Shown here in pieces: positions 1 to 10,708 of a DNA stretch of 31,524 bases. Position numbers and translations under genes: made by a program. The DNA is taken from NCBI GenBank assembly GCA_905250885.1, contig CAJNOQ010001445.1, positions 1 to 31,524 of the forward strand. Reading direction: 5' to 3'. How positions within the stretch are numbered: position 1 is the stretch's first letter; each line of letters begins with the position of its first letter. The stretch is from Didymodactylos carnosus (taxonomy: Eukaryota; Rotifera; Eurotatoria; Philodinida; Philodinidae). A model generated the notes under the pieces. The model worked only from the letters and a program-made list of their open reading frames with translations, made no database searches and was not told the DNA's origin.

Positions 1-2497
1 AAGAATACCATTGGATAGCCCATGAAAGTCTCTACAAACTGAGCTAGTCAGAATATCGAGTCAGGTTGGGCCAGTCGTTAAATATATGGAAAAGAAGCGT
101 TTGGGTGGTCGTTCAAGATCGTTCAAGCTTTTTGAATGTTTTTCACTGATAATGTGAACTGGGAAGACTAAAGACCAGATACTCTTGATCAGCGTTAAAT
201 TCCCTATCGAATGATTTATGATTAAACCAAAAATAAAATAGTGTTATAATTTTGAGTTTGGAGCATCTTATCTTACCATGAATTTTCTATATCTGAAACT
301 GATGCACCCGCTGAACAGCTGCATATGGGGACGAACATTTCATACCATGAGCTATTCTCGTTGTGCTCTACAAAATGGCATAGGTCTCTACTCAAACGGC
401 GCGTGACATCTGGGAACGTTCCCTCGTGAGACTATTTCATTCTCAAAAAAAAAACTTATATCGAAGTTTTGTACATAGTATAAACCTGTTGAAAGCAGTG
501 TGCTGTTGGCTTTGTATAGTGTAGTGTATTGAAGAATGTTTTCATTGAACTTTAGAGTCTAACAGATGAAAGTCCTTGATAGCAATTGGTATGCATGGGA
601 AGAGAAATTCATACTTTGTGTTTCTTGTAATACTCTCAATGCAGACCAGATATGATGCCGCTGAAAACGATGTAACTTTTGCAATGTTTGTATGGATTGC
701 TTAGGTACTTAAAGCGGTGGTATTTTTCGTTTTCATTTTCCTAATTAACACTGGCGGCATAAAGTACTTAATTTGTAGCAGGTGGTCGAAATTCCAAAAG
801 TAACATTACATATTTGTTTTAATAATCATCTTAGCATCACACGCATATATCAAGCAGCCTAATGATGTTGCATTAATATGTGTTATGTATATTAAAATTA
901 AGCCTGAAAACTAAAAGAGAACTAAAACTAGATTGCAATTGTGCTGCGTACAAGTCGCGATGTCGACAGACCCTGGTCATATGAACCGAGACAGACAGAG
1001 AGATCATTAAAAAATTGAAATTAAAAATCTCTATGTGCTACTGTTTGATTTATAAAGAACCAAAGAATTAAAATATATTGAGTAAATCAAATCAATACAG
1101 ATATATTTATTTGATATTTTGTCTCAAGAACAAATGGCGCCGGCCAATCAACTCTCAATCAGCCGACCAATCATACAAGAAAAGTTTCTTAGCCCAAAAA
1201 ACATTTTACTTCTACTTGTGTAGTTTATGGCGCCGAATGTGGACTTAGTTTTAAAAAAAGAACGTGCATTGATCAATCTCCAATGTCGAGAGATTGTCGT
1301 CCCGTTTTCAGAACTTTTCTGAGTAGCGTAGTTCGCTACATCACGTCGTGCACATTTTGTAAAAAAATGACTAAACAAAAACAAAACAAAAAGAAATCCC
1401 AGAAAAAGCACATAATGTCTGTCGACATAATACAAACTAAAATCTAACAGATTTTGGCTGCTGGTAGCTATTTTGCTGGAAAAAACCAAGTGCCTTAACC
1501 TAATAAATTTCAATAACTTGAATTTTTTGACCATTAACTTATCACTTGAGTCTCTTGAAATTAGCGAAACTTGTTCAGATTTTTCTGCTCGTTCGATCAA
1601 GCACTCTTTTTTTCAACAAGAAAAAATTAAAATATGATAAAAGTCTACTGTTTCGATTTTTTTTCTGGAGCTTTTTGTATAAAGTCGATAACTCACTCAT
1701 TTTAAGACTCTAAGGTTTAAAAACTGGGGTTTATGGGTAACTGTGAACGCTTTATCTAATGAGATCATAAAAAATCGTTTTAATTTTTGACTATGTTACG
1801 GATACTTTGCGTGATGCTTGGTATCTCTTACAAATCCTCTCATAAGATAGTCCTAAAGAACAAAAAAGTAGATTAGCATGAACATTGTTAAAAAAGAATT
1901 GTTCAATGTGTCGAATGAAACTGTTTTCTGGGCTCCTGAATTTTTTTTAAAAGAAACCTGAAAAATGTTAGGCGCACATCTGAAAAACCTAGCAGGTATT
2001 TTGATATTTTTATTCTCACCCCTGTATATGTAGTTCTTATTTTCAGTTTTTCTCCTCGCCTTTTGCACTCACAGAACTCATTTTTTTACCAAAAGATTCC
2101 CCATTCACGATCTTTGGTAGACACACAATGAGCTATGCTTAGAGATGGTCATTTGAGCGGAGTAAGATTTATTTTCCGCTTGAACTGCCATTGTTTTGCG
2201 ACAAAATTATTTAATATTTAGATATTCAAGAATAAGAACTCGCCTGCTAGTATTTGCTTGATTTACATGGCTGATTGCATTTTACAATGAACTTGTTTAT
2301 GCTTGTCCTTATGTTTTATCAAAAATTTTTGGAAAATATAAAGTTTCAGAATGCTTATGTGTAGGTTTTCTATAGACACGGTCGCTGGAGAACCCAGATG
2401 AAAATCTCTTTGAAATTTGTAAAGCATACCATTGAAAAGAGCATCTCTGAAAACCTATAAAAGAAGTTTTTATAGACTTTCGGACTGCTTTTATAGC

Positions 2498-2684
2498 TAA
2501 TGTCCGCCTGGCCTATAGAAAAATGCACACTGTGCGAGTGAGCTGGGGTGGGCTCAGCTCACCCACTAATTGGTTTCGCCCCCTCCCCCCACTAATTCAC
2601 ACTACTCTGCGCTAATGTCTACCACTTTGAAAAAATTTGGGACAGGGCCCACCCTCTAACAAAATCCTGGCTACGCCACTATTC
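2498..2684. repeat. Dispersed repeat, longer copy
   Basis: The left end reads AATGTCCGCCTGG, followed after an 11 bp insertion by ATGCACACTGTG. The right end reads GGCTACGCCACTATT. The same two ends occur almost fused at 4133-4181, so this looks like a longer member of a small non-autonomous family. The interior is locally GC- and C-rich compared with its surroundings. No coding capacity and no clear target duplication are visible. Confidence 0.45.
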
Positions 2685-4132
2685 TCCGAGCGTGCACTCG
2701 CTTTTTCCTTGAAATCCACCGGATGAAATGATCCGTCCAGTTTATAAAGCTTGTCAAGTAACTCGTTGAAATTCGTGACTCACCGAACAGTCACAACAAT
2801 GTACTGTATAGTAGTAAATAAAACTGTGAAGTTACATTTATGCAAGAAACAAAAGATTCTAAGACCATGTTTATTCAAACTCTACCCACGTTATCATAAT
2901 TAATCGTGTCTAAAAAATGCTTTCGGTCGGTAATGCACCTGTTTGACTTGATATAAAAAGGATATGATAGTCAACTACGGGTATTTCTACTGATGTTGTT
3001 TTTAGATCTGTATGATTGTCGAGGAAATTAGAAAGTTTGATGTGAGCGCCGTTATCAGGGTTTCGGTTGTTCTTTGGGGTGGGAGGGGCTAAAAATTTTG
3101 CTTCGCAGAAAGTGGTTGGCGAAAAAATGTTTTCGAAATTTTTTGGTACAAAGTTGCTGGTGGAAAACGTCAAAAAGTTTGCCAGTAAGTTCAAAAATTT
3201 TTTACCGGGAGGGGCTAGCACCCCTGCTTTGGAAACCTGATCATTACATGACATCTATTCAATCGGAATATTTTTTTCTTCGCGTGCATTAGTTGAAAAA
3301 GTAAACTTTTTTGAAAAATGCTTATTACCATTGGGTGCATGGTATGATTGTTAATTCTTACATGTATGTATTTGTTTTTTCTTTTGAGTCAAAACAAGAC
3401 GGATAATGATCGAGAATGAAAAAAAACTAGGATGACTTTTGTAAAGTCTCACATTTTAAGAAACGACTCTCTCTCACACATCCCGTAACCAAACTACACC
3501 AAAAACATCGTCACATTCATTCCTGATTACAGTTTCAAGTGGTCTGGTGGTTAATTAAACCAAGATCGATGCAGTTTCTTGCGCTGATTCGGAATAAGTC
3601 ATTTTTATTCAATAAAAACATTTCTGGGCCGAGATAACTGAGAGATACCTGGAAAGCCAAGGGTTTTTTTGAAACCAGTATGTGAGTTCATGAATATTTG
3701 TGCTAATTTGTGCTAACTGTGGTGATAACTTTCATATAGGAGAACATTCTGGCAAAGTTTGATTCAGGTCCAAAGAGGGATGTGAAGGGGGCTCTCACTT
3801 TGCTAAACTTAGCCGTTTGGAAAACCATTTAAGAAAAAATTTTATTTTTTTCTCAACATTCTTTAGCTCAAACTGAAAGTTTTTTTACTAATATACCCTA
3901 AATGATGCGGAGATTCAAAATTAACAAAACATTTGCTGACTGTACTAGTCATTTTTGTGTAAAAAATTAATTTATCTGACCATCACGCTATTTTCAGGCT
4001 AATTTTTAATTAGCTGATTTTCCACTACAGTTGAACTTCGTAGCAAAACTTCTAACGCCATTAAATAGCCCATAGTTTGAAGTATATGTTGCACTGTTTA
4101 AATCGTTCATAAGTCAGTTTTTATATTTTCGC

Positions 4133-4181
4133 CTAATGTCCGCCTGGATGCACACTGTGACTCGGTGGCTACGCCATTATT
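4133..4181. repeat. Dispersed repeat, short internally deleted copy
   Basis: AATGTCCGCCTGG runs directly into ATGCACACTGTG and then, within about 10 bp, into GGCTACGCCATTATT. These blocks are the left and right ends of the repeat at 2498-2684, so this is probably an internal-deletion copy. A third partial match to the right end (CTACGCCATTAAT) lies near 31338. Confidence 0.45.
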
Positions 4182-5972
4182 GGAGAAGTTCACGTGTCAA
4201 TAACTAACCGTATCTACGAGAGATGTTCGGATTCCGGAATTTTTCTTACAAAAACTTTGCGACTAAATGAAAGTTTATTCATTGATAATTTATCACTACT
4301 ACATCTAAATTATTTAACATCATGACCATTTTTCCGCGAGGGTTTTAGTGAATTTTCCTAAGAATTTTACTCAGCACAAGTGTTTTTTGGACACGTGGCT
4401 TGTTTTTCCAAGAATCCTCATAATCATTAAACACTTTTTTGTCGCTACTATCTACATACGAGAAGTATAAAATAAGTATGCGACAATGATTCTTTCCGTA
4501 ACTTTTACTTTAAAATCGCTATAAATAACGCTTTCTATAAGGAGTAATGTGTAAGTGATGAAATTTTTCAAAATACTCACCAAAATATATCGCATGTTCT
4601 CCCTTGTGTAGCGATATTGTACAAAGAAATAAGCAAAATAATCATCATATCATCGAGAGAAAAACAAATAAGTTCATGCAGAGTGGTGGAAAAGTGTTTT
4701 TTCGTACCTAGCACACTCGATAATCCAGAAGGTTTCTATTTTCCACGAGACGTATTGCCAACGACTTGACTTTTCTCAACTTGTCATTACAAAAAGTGTT
4801 CTCTTTTCGATGCTAAAAACCGCATGGTATTATCTGTTTTCAATAAAAATTTATTTAGTAAATGAGAGACTCCAGTGTAACTTGGAAACCGATAGTAATA
4901 TTATTTTCCTATCGAAATTTTTCTAAATATCCCTCGTCAAAAATAGAAAATCTTACGGGTTACCGAGTGCGGTGAATACGAAAAAACACTTTTCTGCGAC
5001 TTTAAGGGACCCCGCTCAGAAATGGCGATTTTCGGTCAAAACATCGATTTTGAGATAAGCACATGGGAAGATAGCCTGTAGTGTCTACTTTTAGAATCTA
5101 TATCGCTTTTGGTTACAAAAATGGTTTTTCGCGGATTTTTAGCAAGTTTTCTAGGAGCCTCGAAAAAGCGGCTCTTCAAATAATAACTTTTTCCTGGATT
5201 CATTATGCAATTAAAATTTTTCTATACAGACAGATTTATAGAGCAAACGTTTCTGATCAAAATAAGACCTCATACAACTCTGCATGACTTTGTATCAAAA
5301 ATTTACAAGGATTTTCCTGGAAGTTCTAAAATTGAGTATTCCATACAGCGTTTAATACAGCATTTTCCCTATATAAGACTTACACCTGAAGTATTTCCCA
5401 AGATTTTTTATAGCGGTTTATCATAGAAAGTTTATTCTTTATTTGTTTAAAAGAGAAAAAGAAACTACATCGTCTGACGATTTTTGAATTAGGTCTTAGT
5501 TTTTTATCAAATTAAGGATTTTTAGAAAATCCGGAAGGAGTTTTCGGATTCTGGAGGTTGTTGATTGCCTGGAAAACCAAGAAAGGCTTAACTGGAAAAT
5601 CTGCGCCGGTCAGACCATGTAGTTAAGTGTCTAGTTTAAAACAAAACAAACCCAAACTCTCCAGCTTGAAGTATGTTAAAAATCTTAGGAAACACTTCAG
5701 GGTCCTTTTGGACCTTGATCTCTAGAAAACTCGTGAACGGTAAGACTTGGAGACAAAAAAATTTTTCATTCCAGTAACTCATTAACCCAAATACTTATGG
5801 AAAGTTTCGTCAAGATCGGATGTACGGTGTCGGAGATAATTTCTGAGGGGGGGACCTTAAATGAACTTTATTTTTTTCTTCACGTTGATATGTTCAAAGG
5901 AGATCCGTTCTCGAGAAGGTATCATCTCGACTTCCTTGCTTTAACTAGAGTTCTTATTTTGTTTTCTATATG

Positions 5973-6193
5973 CAGGGCCGTCCCGAACCGGAGGAGAGAG
6001 GGTTGATCTCCCTCCAATTTTCAGAAATATTTGATGATTGATCTCTGATGAACATTTGAAAATTTAATTTTTGGTAAGCGTTAAAAAGTTAAGATAAGCT
6101 ACAATGCAGTACTTTGATACCTTTGTTTTTTACCCGAAGTTATGTCATTTTATAACTGACCCTCCTAAAGTTGGAGAGATCGGGACGATCCTG
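5973..6193. mobile_element. hAT-type MITE with target duplication
   Basis: The 221 bp element starts CAGGGCCGTCCCGA and its reverse complement starts CAGGATCGTCCCGA, giving a terminal inverted repeat that continues imperfectly inward. It is flanked by TCTATATG (5965-5972) and TCTATAAG (6194-6201), an 8 bp duplication with one mismatch. CAGGG-type ends with 8 bp duplications are the known signature of hAT DNA transposons. No transposase is encoded, so it would depend on one supplied in trans. Confidence 0.75.
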
Positions 6194-6201
6194 TCTATAA
6201 G

Positions 6202-7099
6202 AATATTAAAACAGAAACAAGAGTATTTATAGAATACAAACCTGCGATAAAGATAATAAGATTCGATGTTTTGTAGCAGCATGCGCAAATTTGCAGGGCA
6301 CACCCACAAGTTCATGGTCTTTGAAGATCTCAAAAGTTAACATTATATTGAATGCCTTTCAAATATCCCAGAGACTGAAAAAATAGAATTCGACAATAAT
6401 AGAAAATAAGACTTTGATCACCAAATTTATTAGTAGACAAGAAGAATGTGAAGAAAATATATACAACAAGAAATATGGACAGAAGAGAAATTTAATCTAG
6501 TTTCTTTTAGTCTTCTTTGATCAAAATGACTTTGTCAACTCAGAACAGTTATAAATAGCGTCCCTAAGCTGTACACGACGCCATCAGAAAAATATCGAAG
6601 CAAGAATGGAAACTGTTGCACATAGTTCGATCGTACGATAAAGCGAAACAATGTGCAAAATCATAGTTTAATGTTTGTCAATGATCAGATTTAAAAATGT
6701 ATACAAAATATTCGTTCAAATGTGGTGATTATAAAAAGTGTTCTTTTTTTGTTCTTGGGAAATTTAGATAATCGTGCTGGATAGTAATCCACAATCAGTG
6801 ACGGTCATGTCTAAAATGTAGATGGACACGAAGAAGAAGAACGCAATCCAATAACACGTTTACCATCGCCCATTTGAGAATGGGTGTCGAAATATGTTAA
6901 TAAATATGGATTATCACAACCCTAAATTAAGTCGTCATTAGCTCGAGATCATCCAAATGCATCAATAACCGAAAAAAAGCTAATTAATGCAGTAACTTAC
7001 GAGCGTCGAAAGAAGGGGCTAAAGATTTTTTCAGTTTTCCATTTACGAAACTAGCATATTCAACGCAATAATATGGTACCGTGTTAGGGACGCTATTTA
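6202..7099. other. Non-coding spacer before the palindromic element
   Basis: No supportable gene is present. A 17 bp sequence at 6551-6567 (ATAAATAGCGTCCCTAA) recurs inverted at 7084-7100, right at the outer edge of the palindromic element. Otherwise the stretch is AT-rich with no recognised structure. Confidence 0.5.
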
Positions 7100-7790
7100 T
7101 AGAGTAAGCTGGAGTAATTATAACCAGGCACAAACTTTTTCTCAGTATTTTACGAATGGTTAAGCCATTTTTAGTGGGAGAAAAGTAGTGACTACACAGG
7201 TAGATACATATGACTCTCAGCCATGCACTAATGTAAAATTTGTCTGAAAATTCATTACCATCAATTAGTGCCATTCAATTTCCTGTGCGTTACTCTTAAC
7301 TGGTTATAAATACCCCATGGAAAATAGCCGTGTGGTTATAATTACCACAGCGGGTAATTATAACCATCACAGCACAAACGGTTAGGACGATGTAAATCAA
7401 CTTTGATCCAACGGTGAACTTTTACCTTTTCAATTAAAAATTAGTTCCTATTCTAGGGAATTTCGAGATTTATCCACCTCATGAATTGCCAATCAATCAG
7501 CTTTACCGTTAATTACTTAATGAGAAATTAGTGAAATCAAAAGACACGGTCATTTTTTCGATATATACGAGCTGGGGTAATTATAACCGGTTAAGAGTAA
7601 CGCACTGGAAATTGAATGGCACTAATTGATGGTAATGAATTTTCAGACAAATTTTGCATTAGTGCATAACTAAGAGTCATATGTATCTATCTGTGCAGTC
7701 ACCACTTTTCTCCCACTAAAAATGGCTTAACCATTCGTAAAATACTGGGAAAGAGTTTATGCCTGGTTATAATTATCCCAGTCTACTCTA
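7100..7790. mobile_element. Foldback-like element with 218 bp inverted arms
   Basis: Positions 7100-7317 and 7573-7790 are inverted copies of each other over their full 218 bp, with scattered mismatches. They surround a 255 bp core. The core contains a perfect 13 bp inverted pair, GGTTATAATTACC at 7334-7346 and GGTAATTATAACC at 7353-7365, with a 6 bp spacer. Near-identical copies of the motif also sit at the outer and inner ends of both arms, making six in all. No transposase is visible, and an open frame running through the left arm is probably chance. I read it as a non-autonomous foldback or MITE-type element; its superfamily is unknown. Confidence 0.7.
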
Positions 7791-7899
7791 TTTGTTTTAT
7801 CAGATTCGAGTATAGTTTACGCTGCAGAAAAAGAGACTTTCTCTTGCGTAGCATCAAATGTATTGTGCGTCACAGATTGGAAAAAAAGAATAAAAATAT

Positions 7900-10708
7900 C
7901 TACATGGAACTACTAAAAGCTGTAAATGTTTCATTATTTTGACTTGATAAATGAAGAGTCGATTGTGATGTTGAATCTGTTGCACTTAGTAAACGATGTA
8001 TTTCTTCTGGATGACCATTATTATTTATTTGTTTATCTAATTGTCGTTGGTATTGTTTTGCTTTTGGTAATGATTCTCTCAAACTTATTGATATTTGTTG
8101 AAATGTCGGTCGTTCATTTGGATTGAATTCCCAACACATTTGCATTAGTTCATGGTATTGTGGCATCAAATCTGGTGGCCCAGGTGAGTATAATCGTGTA
8201 CCAGACACAATCATTTTAGATGCTTCATTCTCATCTTTAATATCAGCATAAGGTTGTTCTAATTTGTACATTTCCCATAAACATACGCCAAAAGAATAGA
8301 CATCACATGGTGGAGCAAAATTTTTCGGATTTCGTGGTTCCAAAAGACATTCGGGAGCTGTCCATCGAATTGACACAGGTAACGATGGAGCAGTTAATGT
8401 ACACAAACAACATTCATTTTCACATGCAGCTCTTAACGGTTGTAATATTTTAATTAGTCCAAAATCACAGATCTGAGCTCGTAAATCAACACCAACTAAT
8501 ATATTAGAACCTTTTAAATTTCTGTGTAGAATTTTTTGACCATGAAGATACAACATAGCATCAACAGCATTTGTACACTAAAACAATTGAATAAAATTCT
8601 ATATACGCAAAATGTGAATACTCTCTTATTTATACCCATTTAATTCTTAATGACCAATCAATTCTATCTGGAAATCGTTTAATAAAATCTATAATTGTTC
8701 CATGTTCATTAAATTGCATAATTAACGTTGGATAAGTGACATCATCAAAACACACGCCAATTATAGCTGTTAAATTTTTATTTCTTAATCGGCTAAAGAC
8801 AAATAAATTTTATTCAAATATATGCAGAAATATTACCTTACCTTAGTATACCAATTTCATTTTGTAAATAGTTAGTATCATTTTTTGTAAATTTATCGGC
8901 ATGTACACCAAGCCTTAATGTTTTAATTGCCACTAATTTATCATTCCATCGACCTTCATTCACTTCACCCAATTCACCAGCACATAATCTATAGACATAA
9001 GATAAAAAATATGATATTTTTACATAACTATACTAAATACCTTTTGACAATTTTAAAATCTTGACTTGAAATATTAAGATTATCCAAAACAGGAAGTGAT
9101 GCTTTTGAACGCAAAACACGCTTTGTACTTTGATTATGATCTGTTGTTAAACGATTATAAGTTGAACGCATTGTATGAATATCCATTTCTAGAAATATAT
9201 CATTTGTTTTTTTGGTATACTTTTCTTTTATATAACATGATGTATGAGATCTTTACATACGTCCAACAGCACCATACACATTTCGTTCAGGATAATGACG
9301 ACGACATTGGTAAAAAATAAATACGGCTGTTGCAACAATAAAACAGATAACAAACAATAAAAGTAATAACAAACCATCAGGAAATTGCCCTACAAATTAA
9401 AGAATTTCGTTATTTTTCATGATATTGCCAGTGGGTTTGTCGCCAAGGAGTACTCATGCTTCCTTTCAAGTTTCGTCTCTTTAAAACTCTGAGCGATTAA
9501 AAATTCCAACATGCGTTTCTTTCGGAGAGATGACGCTGTGTGGTAGCGTCAACAAGAATAATATTGGACTTTAAGTTTCTGTTCAATTTTCTAAAAACTG
9601 ATTTAACGGTAAAATCTCGTCTCAATTACTCTATACTTCTGCTGGCAGTAAGTATTTGACACAATAGCTCGATTTTGAAAAAATGTTTAAAAACACTAAA
9701 ATATCACTTGAAAATGCTTTAAGAAGATTAGAGTGATACAGTTTTTATATGGCTGTGTTTGAAATACAATGCCATTGTTCGCTACAGTAACAGGTACATT
9801 TAAATTGCCACCGTTTCTAGTAACAAGTAACGGTTTTATCTCTAATTGACAGATATCAGACAGTTCACACATTATTCATCGAACAATAGTCGAATAACTT
9901 CAGTATTTCAAATTCATCATCTCACCTCCACAAACATTCGGGCAATTACATCGATGAGTTAATACAAACAACTAAATTAAGAAAAAAATTGTTATATGAC
10001 TTTCATCATTAGCTCTAAAGGTATATACCGGTATTCGATCCAAATAAGAATCAAATTTGAATACTGCTTTATGAGAACGTCGATCACATTGAAATAGAAC
10101 ATACATTGATGAATTTGAATAGGATCTAAATGAAAATTGATCTTTTTCTTGTTTAAAAAACTTTATTAATATTCTTACCTTGCTCCAAAATATTTAATAA
10201 TTAGATCACCTTTCATTTTCGATGATGTTTCAATTGATGAATTCATTTGAATTGCCATAGGATAGTAGAAATATTTGTTTTTTTTAATCATTTGATAACA
10301 AGCCAACACATTATGACATTGATCACCTTCAGATATATACGGATCTTCAGGCATATTAAATGGTTTACACGGATTAAAATAGTAAAAACCAATTGTTTCA
10401 TTTTGACTATCGGTAACATTAGAACTATAATGAAAATAGAGAGTATAATTTAACAATTATTATTGATTAATCAGACATTGGTGATGAAATTTTTCATATT
10501 TTTATTTGCACTTGTAATGAACTTACCGTTCTTGAAAAGAGTGCGATGAACTGATTAGTTACCTTAATATTTGATAACTTATATCTCTTAAATCAATTCG
10601 TTTATTACTTTCTCTAATTAAACAATTTGTTGATGTTGAATACCACGAAAAACAAATCGTTATTTGAAATGAAAAAAGCAAAATAATAAAAAAATACGAT
10701 ATATACAT
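7900..10708 (-). CDS. Receptor-type pseudokinase with Cys-containing ectodomain
   Basis: Spliced by eye on the minus strand: 10708-10563, 10424-10179, 10125-10029, 9971-9926, 9389-9261, 9188-9041, 8988-8842, 8792-8636, 8577-7900. The frame holds throughout and gives 597 residues. In order: a hydrophobic signal peptide (about 1-20); an ectodomain with several N-glycosylation sequons and a C-terminal CNCPNVCGG; a membrane span (about 185-205) followed by QCRRH; then a tyrosine-kinase/TKL-like kinase domain (about 267-550). VAIK Lys293, helix-C Glu315, DFG 410-412 and APE are kept. HRD is replaced by HRN (Asn392), and the first glycine of the nucleotide loop is Cys273. Loss of the catalytic Asp, as in ErbB3, suggests a pseudokinase or weak kinase. 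The ectodomain pattern (YYFNPC, an R-x-FQCD-like strand) recalls mannose-6-phosphate-receptor-homology folds, which is tentative. The 536 bp intron before the membrane exon is unusually long. The ligand is unknown. Confidence 0.8.

Larger units (their letters stand above)
1..5964. other. Gene-poor AT-rich region with decayed repeats
   Basis: I see no supportable gene here. Open frames are short, lack flanking splice signals and resemble no family I recognise. Visible structure is limited to remnants of small repeats: two related fragments near 2498-2684 and 4133-4181, and two GGGAGGGGCTA copies near 3086 and 3210 in the same orientation. The stretch looks like intergenic DNA with degenerate mobile-element debris. 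A gene with very short exons could be missed. Confidence 0.6.

Noticed and set aside
1148..1600. 150-codon minus-strand open frame
   Set aside because: No recognisable motif, no splice context, and composition like chance translation of AT-rich DNA.
2910..3254. 114-codon minus-strand open frame with two APP-containing stretches
   Set aside because: The two similar stretches come from the repeated GGGAGGGGCTA DNA sequence. There is no family resemblance.
6984..7274. 96-codon minus-strand frame
   Set aside because: Most of it is the left arm of the palindromic element; the mirrored right arm does not keep the frame intact.
10539..10562. Possible 24 nt micro-exon in the first receptor intron, which would keep the frame
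   Set aside because: It would require a 12 bp upstream intron, too short to be spliced. A single 138 bp intron explains the sequence.
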